This document shows positions 44,651-52,212 of a DNA stretch of 64,000 bases, piece after piece; within the stretch, counting starts at the first letter, position 1, and the number at the start of each line of letters is the position of its first letter. The notes below the pieces were generated by a model. The model was not told the origin of the DNA, made no database searches, and saw only the letters and a program-made list of their open reading frames with translations. The DNA is from Fimbriimonadaceae bacterium. GTDB taxonomy: Bacteria; Armatimonadota; Fimbriimonadia; Fimbriimonadales; Fimbriimonadaceae. Where the stretch lies: the NCBI GenBank assembly GCA_019454105.1, contig CP075364.1, positions 1,243,362 to 1,307,361 on the forward strand. Reading direction: 5' to 3'. The position numbers and the translations under genes were made by a program.

Positions 44651-45228
44651 GACGGGATCTCCGAGGCTTGGGGGCGTTGAATATTGGTGGCCAGCATCGC
44701 GACCAATCCCAAGACGCCGACCGCCACCATAGCCAAGACCCAAGGCTCCGTGCCATAGATCACGACCTTTCCCACCACGTCCTTGGGCTCGAACGGGCCG
44801 AAGACCCGGCTGTCTTGAGAGACGGGCCGATTGTCACCAAGGAGATAGAGCGTGCCTTCGGGGACACGGTATTCGCCCATACCGATCTTCCAAGTTGTCG
44901 GTACGTCGATAAAGTCGATCACGTCACCAGACAGGCCCTTGACCCGCTTGATGAGCACGTCACCCGACTTCTCCATTCTGACGACGACAATGTCGTTCAA
45001 CCGGATCGGCCCGACCAGCCAGTAGGCCTTGCTGACAAGTAACCGGTCACCGGAGTTGAACGTCGGCTCCATCGAGTTGCCTCGCACCGAAACCGTCTGA
45101 AAATTCATCTGGAAGAACAGGGCGAACCCAAGCACAGCGGCCAAAAAGACTCCAAAGCCCCTGAAGGCCCGCTTCCTTCGGCCAAAGCCCGGCGCATCGA
45201 CCAGTGACACCAGAGGGTTATACTTCAT
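44647..45228 (-). CDS. lepB: Signal peptidase I
   Basis: Cleaves signal peptides of secreted proteins at the outer face of the inner membrane. 193 residues with a TM helix at ~25-42, the nucleophile in RGNSMEPTFNSGD, the catalytic Lys in DVLIKRVKGLSGD and the GDNRPVSQDSRVFG box. A second hydrophobic helix lies at the C-terminus (residues ~160-182). GGAAGC precedes the ATG. The divergent DUF4446 gene begins 25 bp away. It could process the many signal-peptide proteins of the window. Confidence 0.96.
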   Translation of the reverse strand: MKYNPLVSLVDAPGFGRRKRAFRGFGVFLAAVLGFALFFQMNFQTVSVRGNSMEPTFNSGDRLLVSKAYWLVGPIRLNDIVVVRMEKSGDVLIKRVKGLSGDVIDFIDVPTTWKIGMGEYRVPEGTLYLLGDNRPVSQDSRVFGPFEPKDVVGKVVIYGTEPWVLAMVAVGVLGLVAMLATNIQRPQASEIPS

Positions 45229-45253
45229 TCAAAGCTTCCACGCTTTCGCTTCT

Positions 45254-45775
45254 ATGGATAGGTTATTGGACTGGATCTCAGGCAACGCAGGGTCGGTCGG
45301 ACTCGGACTGGCCGTCGGGTTCGCCTTGATACTGGTCGTCTTGATCGCCCAAGCCAGGGCCGCGTCCGAGTTCCGAAGGCGATGGGCCAAGACTCTGGAG
45401 TCGAGCGACGGTTCCAGCCTCGAACAAGCCCTCGAAAAGTCCTTGGCGGGACAGGAGCGCCTGGAAGCGGAACTGGCCGAGGCCCGCTCCAGGATCGAGA
45501 GTCTTGAGACGAAGATGAAGTCTGCCAAGAGGTATGTTGGCCTCGTAAGATATGACGCCTTTGAGGACATCGGTGGCAGTCAGAGCTTCTCTTTGGCCGT
45601 TTACGACGAAGAAGGCAATGGGGCCGTCGTGACCAGTCAAGTCGGGCGAGAGGTCTGCCGGGTCTACGGCAAGCAGCTCTTCAAGGGCCGGGCCGAACGG
45701 CACTTGAGCCAGGAGGAAGAGCGGGCCATCGAGGCCGCCGTCGAAGGCCCGACCCGGCCCAGGATCAGCCTATGA
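45254..45775 (+). CDS. DUF4446 family protein
   Basis: 173 residues: one N-terminal membrane helix (GLAVGFALILVVLIAQ), an acidic coiled-coil (residues ~45-92), then the conserved DUF4446 core YVGLVRYDAFEDIGGSQSFS, with VTSQVGREVCRVYGKQL and a terminal LSQEEERAIEAA helix. The family is widespread and uncharacterised. It is usually found near chromosome-partitioning or sigma genes. Here its TGA overlaps the ATG of an ECF sigma factor by 4 bp. Confidence 0.9.
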   Translation: MDRLLDWISGNAGSVGLGLAVGFALILVVLIAQARAASEFRRRWAKTLESSDGSSLEQALEKSLAGQERLEAELAEARSRIESLETKMKSAKRYVGLVRYDAFEDIGGSQSFSLAVYDEEGNGAVVTSQVGREVCRVYGKQLFKGRAERHLSQEEERAIEAAVEGPTRPRISL

Positions 45776-46365
45776 GTCAGGCCTACGACGACACCGTCCT
45801 CATTGGTCAGTGCCAAAAGGGCGACCGGACCTCGTTCGACAGGCTCGTCGAAAAGTACGAGCACCGGGCCTACCAATACGCCTATAGACTGACTCGGGAC
45901 AGCGACGAAGCCGCCGACATCGTCGCCGAGGCGTTCCTCCGAGTCTATAACGCCATCGGCAACTTCCGGAGCCAAGCCGCCTTCGGAACCTGGCTCTATA
46001 GGATCCTCACGAACTGCTATCTCGACCAGCGCAAGAAGGACAAGAGCCGGTTTCAAACCAGCTTGGAGGCGACCATCCAGACGGCGTCGGGGGAGTTCGA
46101 GCGACAGGTCGAGGACACCAGGGACGGCCCCGTCGAGGAGACTGAGCGGGCCGCGCGGGAGGAAGCTGTCCAAGAAGCCCTCGAAAAAATGCCTGATTAT
46201 CAAAGAGCGATGCTCGTCATGTTCCACATCGAGGGCTTGGCCTATGAGGAGATCGCCGAGGCCCTTGACCTGCCCCTTGGCACCGTCAAGAGCCGGCTGA
46301 ACCGGGCCAGGGTCGCCTTGAGGGACCATTTGGCGTCAAACATGGAACTCTTTCAGATCAGTTGA
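45772..46365 (+). CDS. ECF-type RNA polymerase sigma factor
   Basis: 197 residues. Region 2: SFDRLVEKYEHRAYQYAYRL, DSDEAADIVAEAFLRVYNAI and TWLYRILTNCYLDQRKKDK. Region 4: LPxTVKS-type helix-turn-helix (YEEIAEALDLPLGTVKSRLN, then RARVALRDHL). A charged linker separates the regions. The next gene (46390) encodes a membrane protein with features of an anti-sigma factor, so the pair probably responds to envelope signals. Starts within the DUF4446 stop codon. Confidence 0.93.
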   Translation: MSQAYDDTVLIGQCQKGDRTSFDRLVEKYEHRAYQYAYRLTRDSDEAADIVAEAFLRVYNAIGNFRSQAAFGTWLYRILTNCYLDQRKKDKSRFQTSLEATIQTASGEFERQVEDTRDGPVEETERAAREEAVQEALEKMPDYQRAMLVMFHIEGLAYEEIAEALDLPLGTVKSRLNRARVALRDHLASNMELFQIS

Positions 46366-46389
46366 AGTCCAACCCCACTAGGATCCCCT

Positions 46390-47247
46390 ATGACCCGAGA
46401 CAAGGCGCGAGAATTCTTTTCCGACTACAATGAGGGCACGCTCGACGCTGGCCTCAAGCTGGCCTTTGAGCGGGCACTCCGGGAAGACGCACAGCTCGCG
46501 GAAGAGTTTTCTCAGTTCAAGTCCGTCTTCCAGGCTCTCGAAGGCGGTTCGTCCCGATCGGTCGACGTCCCCCATGACCTTCACGACAAGATCATGGCCA
46601 GGATCGACAAGGCCGAGTGGGAGGCCAAGCAGAAGCGACCCGCAGGAACTTGGGGCTCCCTAAGGCTCGCGGTGTTCGGCGGGGCGGCTGTGGTCGCCCT
46701 CGTCGGCGCGGTCATGGCCCTGTTGCCGGGCGGCAACCTCGGCTTGGCGAGCGTCTTTGGGGGTTCGTCGACGATGAACGCGCCCAAGAACGTGGCCCCG
46801 CAAGCCGATCATGTACCGACCTTCGTGGCCGACGACGGCAGTCTTCGAATCCAGAGGGAATCAGGCTCGGATGTGGCCTACAGCGTGACCCGTGTCGCTG
46901 ATGGAGCCTTGATCGCCGAAGGCCGGACATCGAACCTCAAGATGGATCTTCCTGTCGTGAACCAAGATCAGGCCGCTCGCCTTGTCGAGATCAAAGTCGG
47001 TTCTGGAACCCATCTCGTCGCCCTTCCGGGCCAATCACCAAGACCAATGCCCGAGGGCCGCGGCAACGTCCGCGACTTCGCCCTGGCTTTGGCCGACACG
47101 CTTCGGGCTCCGGTTCAGGTCGATACCTCTTCGCAAGAGACCTTGGAATGGACGGTCAAAGGCCAAGACCCTGAGTCAGTGGCGGTCGTTCCCCCGGTCG
47201 TGACGGTCCAGGCTCTTGAGTCCGGTCTCCTTGTCGTGGGCAACTGA
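46390..47247 (+). CDS. Putative membrane anti-sigma factor
   Basis: 285 residues. A cytoplasmic N-terminal segment (REFFSDYNEGTLDAGLKLAF, then REDAQLAEEFSQFKSVFQ) resembles the anti-sigma domain without the zinc Cys/His set. One membrane helix follows at ~100-122 and about 160 outer residues. The last ~60 residues (VRDFALALADTLRAPVQVD, then WTVKGQDPESVAVV and ALESGLLVV) have the alternating helix/strand pattern of a small STN/secretin-N0-like domain, weaker than in the protein at 62872-63612. It lies 24 bp after an ECF sigma gene on the same strand. Its 3' end overlaps a convergent gene by 72 bp. Confidence 0.7.
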   Translation: MTRDKAREFFSDYNEGTLDAGLKLAFERALREDAQLAEEFSQFKSVFQALEGGSSRSVDVPHDLHDKIMARIDKAEWEAKQKRPAGTWGSLRLAVFGGAAVVALVGAVMALLPGGNLGLASVFGGSSTMNAPKNVAPQADHVPTFVADDGSLRIQRESGSDVAYSVTRVADGALIAEGRTSNLKMDLPVVNQDQAARLVEIKVGSGTHLVALPGQSPRPMPEGRGNVRDFALALADTLRAPVQVDTSSQETLEWTVKGQDPESVAVVPPVVTVQALESGLLVVGN

Positions 47248-48117
47248 CGACCTGGCAATGTTGGCCAGGATCACTTCCGCTTTGTTCCTGGCCCCATCGT
47301 CAGTCGACTTCGCCAACCGGGCGACCGTGATGACTCCCGTGATGCCTTCGGCCGCCTCGAGCGGGATCGAGCGCGAGATTTGCCTGGTCAGGGCCGAGGC
47401 GACCAGACTAGGCTCCAAAGTGGCCTGGGCGAGCTCGTGGTAGCTCCTCGCTAGCTTCAGGGCGCTGTTCTGCCGACCTTGACGGGAGAGGAGGCGCGTG
47501 TGGGCCGAACGGACCGACATCACGCACTCGTCGATCCTGGGCTTTTCGGCGACGTAGGATCGAAGGGTCGAGACGATTTCAGAACGAACGCCTTCCGAGA
47601 CTTTGTCGAGAAGGTGTTCAAGCCTTTCCAGGTTCCTTGTTTGCTTGAACGAGAAGTGGTGGGTCTCGGCTAGATCGGCGTACTTTGAGACTTGTCCCAA
47701 CTTGACGGCCAAAACCAAGTCTCGCGCGGCCAAATCCGGGCTCGACTTGACCGCCATCGACTCCAACTCGGTCATGAGGGCGACTTTCGTCTCGCCGATG
47801 CCTCCAAGGACGGTCTCCCGATAATTTGGCTCAAACGCCGGATTGCGGACCTCCGCGAGCTGCCCCGACTCCCACAGATGGACCCAATGCCGGGAAGCCT
47901 CGCGGACGGCGGCGCCTCGAACTTCAGGATCATTCTCGTTCAAGGCTCGGCAAGCCTGACGGATCGGCTCGACATAGGCCAGGATATTAGAGTGGTTTTG
48001 CCGACCGAACTTCACCTCGTCGACCACGGGCGGCTCGATTCGACCGTTTGAGCTCACTCCGGCCACGAAAATCACTGGCATCGTCGCCAGCAAATAATTC
48101 GCGATCCTCCTCACCAT
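47176..48117 (-). CDS. Unrecognised exported alpha-helical protein
   Basis: 313 residues from ATG at 48115-48117; a GTG at 48153 would add 12 residues. The hydrophobic N-terminus (ANYLLATMPVIFVAGVSS) looks like a signal peptide. The rest is helical and Arg/Glu/Ala-rich, with HEAT-like segments (VRGAAVREASRHWVHLWES, EGITGVITVARLAKSTDDGA). I do not recognise a family. The last 72 bp overlap the coding 3' end of the convergent anti-sigma gene, so one of the two stops may be a recent extension. Confidence 0.6.
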   Translation of the reverse strand: MVRRIANYLLATMPVIFVAGVSSNGRIEPPVVDEVKFGRQNHSNILAYVEPIRQACRALNENDPEVRGAAVREASRHWVHLWESGQLAEVRNPAFEPNYRETVLGGIGETKVALMTELESMAVKSSPDLAARDLVLAVKLGQVSKYADLAETHHFSFKQTRNLERLEHLLDKVSEGVRSEIVSTLRSYVAEKPRIDECVMSVRSAHTRLLSRQGRQNSALKLARSYHELAQATLEPSLVASALTRQISRSIPLEAAEGITGVITVARLAKSTDDGARNKAEVILANIARSSVAHDKETGLKSLDRHDRGNDRH

Positions 48118-48153
48118 AATCCGAGTTATCGGCGCCGATTGGGCGTTCTCCAC

Positions 48154-48300
48154 ACGGCAATTCCCTTGGCACCCACGAACGGTTTTTGGAATCAGTGACC
48201 ATTGGTTTGAATTTTCAATAGATTTTGTCTAGGACTTTAGAAATATTGACCTGTAGGATTAAAGTCCCGAGACTCGCCTGACCTATCGCATAGTGTAGTT
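48154..48300. promoter_or_regulatory. AT-rich divergent promoter region upstream of ECF sigma gene
   Basis: About 147 bp, with a distinctly AT-rich patch at 48200-48260 that includes TTGACC (48252 region) as a possible -35 element. TAGTGT lies 4 nt before the GTG start of the sigma gene at 48301. No gene or repeat seen. Confidence 0.35.
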
Positions 48301-48876
48301 GTGGCACGCACACACACGGTCATCGGACGAGACAGTCTTGAGGACAGACTGGTCCGGCTTGCTCAGCAAGGCGACCCCTCGGCGCGCGAAGAACTCGCGC
48401 TCCGCTACCGAGCGGCGGTCCGGGCACAAGCCCTTCGAATGCTTCGGAACCTGGACGACGCGAACGACGCGACCCAGGAGACGTTCATCAAGGCCTTTCG
48501 GGCCCTGCACAGTTTCCAAGCCGGCAGACCCGTTCTGCCCTGGCTCCTGAGGATCTGCTCCAACTGCTGCATCGACATCATGCGGGACCGACGGCCCGGT
48601 GTCGAAGCGCTCGACAAGCACGAGCACAGTCTCGGAGATTCGGCGGAAGGGGCCTGGTCAGAGGTCTTCGGTCGCGAAACGACCGAGACGATTCAGGAAG
48701 CCATCGACAGGCTACCGGCGCGATACCGAGAGATCGTTGCCCTGCGCCATTACCGCGAAATGGAAGTGGGCGAGATCGCGGCCCTCCTCCGTCGACCTGA
48801 GGGGACGGTCAAGAGCTGGCTGTTCCGCGCACGCGCCATTCTCCGACGAGACCCGGCTCTCCTCGTCTGCGCATAA
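48301..48876 (+). CDS. ECF-type RNA polymerase sigma factor without adjacent anti-sigma gene
   Basis: 191 residues from GTG 48301. Region 2: ALRMLRNLDDANDATQETFI, KAFRALHSF, LPWLLRICSNCCIDIMRDRR. Region 4: LPARYREIVALRHYREMEVG, IAALLRRPEGTVKSWLFRAR. Four Cys lie in or near its ends (ICSNCC and the terminal VCA), which might sense redox state, although that is only a guess. No anti-sigma gene is adjacent; the next gene is a convergent PEP-CTERM gene beyond a bidirectional terminator. Confidence 0.92.
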   Translation: MARTHTVIGRDSLEDRLVRLAQQGDPSAREELALRYRAAVRAQALRMLRNLDDANDATQETFIKAFRALHSFQAGRPVLPWLLRICSNCCIDIMRDRRPGVEALDKHEHSLGDSAEGAWSEVFGRETTETIQEAIDRLPARYREIVALRHYREMEVGEIAALLRRPEGTVKSWLFRARAILRRDPALLVCA

Positions 48877-48901
48877 CCTGACGATTGGCTCCGGCCAATG
48901 A

Positions 48902-48948
48902 CACGAAAAAACCCCTGGGCCGTGTTCTTTGCCCAAGGGTTTTTCGTG
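48902..48948. terminator. Bidirectional terminator between sigma and PEP-CTERM genes
   Basis: Long stem between 48902-48920 and 48931-48948 (CACGAAAAA...GGGC with GCCC...TTTTTCGTG), giving an A-rich and T-rich flank on both strands. It serves the plus-strand sigma gene and the minus-strand PEP-CTERM gene. Confidence 0.85.
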
Positions 48949-48963
48949 GCTTTGAGTCGAGAG

Positions 48964-49557
48964 TTACTTGCGCCGTCGGGCCGCCAAAGCAGCAAGACCC
49001 GCACCGAGAGCCAGCATCGTGGCCGGCTCGGGCACCACATTGATCCGCAGAGCCGGGGCGACCGTGTTGGACAGGTTCGCGCCTTGGCTTCCGTCAATGA
49101 TGGTGAAGTACGGCGGGATGTTCACAGAGGGGCCGTTCCAGTTGTAGAAGAAGTTCCGGTCGAAGGACGCGTTCGAACTGACCTCGAGGTGGTAGTAGCT
49201 GCCCGCGGTCAGGTTGACGTTTCCGGCGAACAAGCCATCGTTGTAAAGGTCGCCAACGTTGGGGCTAGCGATCGTGAACGAGCCCAGATTGGAAATTCGG
49301 AGGTTGGAACCCGACGAATCGGCCGTCCACAAGGTCATCGTGAAGTCCTGTCGGGTACCGAAGCCGTTGAAGAAGCCACCACCTTGAACAACGACGTTCT
49401 GAGTCGCCTGGAAGAAGATTCCTCGACCAGCGGAGTAACCGTCGTTGCTGTTCAACGTGAACAGCTGAAGGGGAACACCCGGGTCAAAGTTGAAGTTTTG
49501 AGCGAACGTAGTGCCGGCAACAGCGGCAAGGGCAAGAAGGGACAGTCCTCTCTTCAT
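48964..49557 (-). CDS. PEP-CTERM sorted secreted protein
   Basis: 197 residues from ATG at 49555-49557, giving a standard signal peptide (MKRGLSLLALAAVAGTTFAQ). The body is Gly/Asn/Phe-rich beta structure (VVVQGGGFFNGFGTRQDFT). It ends in VPEPATM, the Gly/Ala helix and AARRRK. It is a different family from the tandem pair at 6-8 kb, sharing only the sorting tail. A TATACT box lies 9 nt upstream of the ATG, with no Shine-Dalgarno sequence between, so the mRNA may be leaderless. Function unknown. Confidence 0.85.
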   Translation of the reverse strand: MKRGLSLLALAAVAGTTFAQNFNFDPGVPLQLFTLNSNDGYSAGRGIFFQATQNVVVQGGGFFNGFGTRQDFTMTLWTADSSGSNLRISNLGSFTIASPNVGDLYNDGLFAGNVNLTAGSYYHLEVSSNASFDRNFFYNWNGPSVNIPPYFTIIDGSQGANLSNTVAPALRINVVPEPATMLALGAGLAALAARRRK

Positions 49558-49566
49558 AACGACGCT

Positions 49567-49572
49567 AGTATA
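49567..49572 (-). promoter_or_regulatory. Candidate -10 box (TATACT) of PEP-CTERM gene
   Basis: TATACT on the minus strand, 9 nt before the ATG. An identical TATACTAG sequence serves as the -10 region at 61909-61914. Confidence 0.5.
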
Positions 49573-49688
49573 CTTCACTTGAACGGCCGCTATGTTAACT
49601 GTCTAATATGGTCCTAAAAACTGGCACCATTGCCGGGATGAGCTCCGTTGACCCATGACGCGCCCGAGCGATCAGCAAGAATCTCCTC

Positions 49689-50780
49689 ATGCCTGTTCGT
49701 CCCGAGGACGTGCTCGGCGCCCTTAGCCGAGTCCAGGATCCTGACCTACGCCGAGACATCGTTTCTCTGGGGTTCGTCAAAGACCTCGAGGTTCAAGACG
49801 GGACGGTCTCATTCAAAGTCGAGCTCACGACCCCGGCCTGCCCTGCCAAAGATCAATTGGAAGCAGAGTGTCGTTCGGTGGTCCTCGGTCTGCCAGGAGT
49901 GGAGACCGTCAAAGTCGAGATGACGGCCCGAGTCAGGGAGCGGGCTCCGCTGCCAGAGGACTTGATGCCGGGAGTCCGCCAGGTCGTGGCCGTCGCGAGC
50001 GGCAAGGGCGGCGTCGGCAAGAGCACGGTCACGGTGAACCTGGCTGTCGCTTTGGCCCAGTCTGGGGCCCGGGTCGGGCTCATGGACGCGGACGTCTATG
50101 GCCCCAGCATTCCGCTCATGATGGGTGTGGCCCAAGAACGGCCGCTCACCCGCAACTCCAAGATCCTCCCGATCGAGCGGTTCGGCGTCGCCATGATGTC
50201 TCTTGGTTTCTTGCTCGAGGAGGGCCAAGCTGTGCTGTGGCGCGGCCCGATGGTGGCTGGGACGATCAAGCAGCTGCTCACAGACGTCGAGTGGGGCGAC
50301 CTCGATTATCTATTGGTGGACCTACCGCCGGGGACGGGCGACGCTCCCATGTCCCTGGCCCAGTTGGCGCCGCTGACGGGAGTCGTGATCGTGACGACTC
50401 CGAACGCGGTGGCGGCCAGCATCGCGGGCAAGTCCGCTCAGCTATTCAGAAGGTTGAACACGGCCGTCCTCGGTGTGGTCGAGAACATGGCATCCTACGT
50501 GTGCCCTGACTGCGGGGCTGACGCTCGCCTTTTTTCCGGACTCACCGGACAGGAATTCGCAGATCAAATCGAGGCGCCGTACCTTGGCTCGATCCCCCTT
50601 GATCCAGCCGTGGGATCAGCGTCAGACCGAGGCACCCCGGCGATCATCGCGGCCCCGGAGCGGCCGCAGTCCGAGGCCTTCAGGAACGTGGCCAGGGCTC
50701 TCGCCGCCCAGATCAGCGTCCGGGCCATCGCCGAGCCCGAGTCAGGGACTCTCGACTTCAAGCCGGTCGGCGCTTCGTAA
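49689..50780 (+). CDS. mrp: Mrp/NBP35-family iron-sulfur cluster carrier ATPase
   Basis: 363 residues. An N-terminal DUF59/MIP18 domain (residues 1-85, SRVQDPDLRRDIVSLGFVKD and the TTPACPAKDQLE Cys) is fused to a ParA-type NTPase: deviant Walker A ASGKGGVGKSTVTVNLA, LMDADVYGPSIP, DYLLVDLPPGTGD. The C-terminal CPDC pair (YVCPDCGA) is the metal site where a cluster is bridged in dimers. The protein delivers [4Fe-4S] clusters to apoproteins. No suf or isc genes are adjacent. Monocistronic, ending before a terminator shared with rplL. Confidence 0.95.
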   Translation: MPVRPEDVLGALSRVQDPDLRRDIVSLGFVKDLEVQDGTVSFKVELTTPACPAKDQLEAECRSVVLGLPGVETVKVEMTARVRERAPLPEDLMPGVRQVVAVASGKGGVGKSTVTVNLAVALAQSGARVGLMDADVYGPSIPLMMGVAQERPLTRNSKILPIERFGVAMMSLGFLLEEGQAVLWRGPMVAGTIKQLLTDVEWGDLDYLLVDLPPGTGDAPMSLAQLAPLTGVVIVTTPNAVAASIAGKSAQLFRRLNTAVLGVVENMASYVCPDCGADARLFSGLTGQEFADQIEAPYLGSIPLDPAVGSASDRGTPAIIAAPERPQSEAFRNVARALAAQISVRAIAEPESGTLDFKPVGAS

Positions 50781-50791
50781 GACACAAAAAA

Positions 50792-50821
50792 GACGGCCGA
50801 CCCCGCCTAGGGTCGGCCGTC
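50792..50821 (-). terminator. rplL: Terminator of rplJL (convergent with mrp)
   Basis: A 12-bp perfect stem (50792-50803 and 50810-50821, 6-nt loop), 20 bp beyond the rplL stop. On the minus strand it is followed by TTTTTTGTG, a good U-tract. Confidence 0.9.
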
Positions 50822-50841
50822 GAGAGTTTGTTGTAACGGGT

Positions 50842-51234
<393 letters not shown>

Positions 51235-51276
51235 GTGGTGTTCCTTGGGTGTGGTGGGCTTGGTTTTGGGTCGATC

Positions 51277-51966
51277 TCACTCTGTGGGTGTTTCTTCGGT
51301 CGGCGCTTCGGCGGTCGCCTCGGTCGCTTCGGCGGCGGTTGCCTCAGCAGGCGCCTCGGTCGCTTCGGCCGCCGGGGCCTCGTCGGCAGTCGACTCAGCT
51401 GGATCCGCAGTTGAAGGAGCCTCCTCCTTCGTGACCGGCGCGGGCGACCCTTCGGCGACCTTGTCCGCCACGGCCCCGATCACCCGGATCGGGTCGGCAT
51501 AAAGGGCTTCGATCACTCCGACGAGGTTGCTCAGCGGTGCGGCGATCGCGCCGATCACCTGGGCGATGAGGACTTCCTTGGCAGGAAGCTTGCTCAACGC
51601 TTCGACTTGCTTGTCGTCGAACGCTTTCCCTCCGATGAGGGCGCCTTTGACGACCAGGGCCTTGTTCGTCTTGCTGAAATCAAGCAGCGCCTTCGCACAG
51701 GCGGGCTCGTTCTCATAAATGAACGCGATGCCGGTCGGTCCGCTGGTCAGGGATTCAGGCAAGATAGCCGCGTCGTCCCCGGCAGCGATTTTGAACAGGG
51801 TGTTCTTGACCACGTGAAACTCGCCGCCCTTCTCTTGAAGATCCCGGCGCAGCGCCTGGAGTTGCGAGACTTTAAGGCCCCGGTACTCCGTAAAGAGCAC
51901 CCCGGCTGCCCGCTGGTACTTCGCTTTCGTCTGCTCGATGGTTCGAGCCTTTTGTTCGGTCGGCAT
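51277..51966 (-). CDS. rplJ: 50S ribosomal protein L10 with long acidic tail
   Basis: 229 residues; most L10 proteins have 165-180. Residues 1-~170 are standard: AGVLFTEYRGLKVSQLQALR, VVKNTLFKIA, LTSGPTGIAFIYENEPACAK. Then a tail of about 55 residues made mainly of Ala, Glu, Thr and Pro. The L12-binding helix lies near residue 150-172 (VIEALYADPIRVIGAVADKV), so the tail extends beyond it. GAGGGGG precedes the ATG. rplK and rplA, which usually come before it, are absent from this side. Confidence 0.95.
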   Translation of the reverse strand: MPTEQKARTIEQTKAKYQRAAGVLFTEYRGLKVSQLQALRRDLQEKGGEFHVVKNTLFKIAAGDDAAILPESLTSGPTGIAFIYENEPACAKALLDFSKTNKALVVKGALIGGKAFDDKQVEALSKLPAKEVLIAQVIGAIAAPLSNLVGVIEALYADPIRVIGAVADKVAEGSPAPVTKEEAPSTADPAESTADEAPAAEATEAPAEATAAEATEATAEAPTEETPTE

Positions 51967-51983
51967 AGAGAGTCCCCCTCAAT

Positions 51984-52048
51984 GGGTCGGGCTCCTGTCC
52001 CTCGACATGAGGAGGCAGGAGCCCGACCGACTTGGCCCGTAGGCCAAG
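51984..52048 (-). ncRNA. L10-type ribosomal protein leader
   Basis: Between the probable promoter and rplJ the minus strand forms two adjacent stems: an 8-bp stem with CGTA-derived loop (52029-52036 with 52041-52048) and a 13-bp stem (51984-51996 with 52015-52027, 18-nt loop). Leaders of rplJL operons bind L10(L12)4 and repress their own translation. The position 18 bp before rplJ and the stacked helices fit that role. The class match is by position and shape, not by a covariance model. Confidence 0.65.
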
Positions 52049-52193
52049 TTCGAAAACGTATTCCATGCCGATCCTCGGTCGGCGCCTAGCGGCATTGAAG
52101 GAGAGATCCTACCGACTGTCACGGGACGAAGCGACCGGAGTATGGCAGGAAGGCGCGACGATCCTAGGCCCTGGCCGCTGAACGAGCGACCCG

Positions 52194-52209
52194 CGAATGA
52201 TATCATTCG
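52194..52209 (+). promoter_or_regulatory. 16-bp perfect palindrome with extended -10, abutting an ATG
   Basis: CGAATGATATCATTCG at 52194-52209 is a perfect palindrome. It contains TGATATCAT, an extended -10 pattern (TG at 52198, TATCAT at 52201-52206). Transcription would begin at or next to the ATG at 52213, so the downstream mRNA is probably leaderless and the palindrome may be an operator. Confidence 0.5.
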
Positions 52210-52212
52210 GCC

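Noticed and set aside
7018-48232. Shared 9-mer TTTGTCTAG at 7018-7026 and 48224-48232, near a PEP-CTERM gene and an ECF sigma gene
   Set aside because: A 9-mer shared by two sites in 64 kb on either strand is expected by chance, and the distance to each start differs.
51277-51480. Apparent tandem repeats in the 3' end of rplJ
   Set aside because: They are degenerate Ala/Glu/Thr codons of a low-complexity tail, not a mobile or CRISPR-like repeat.
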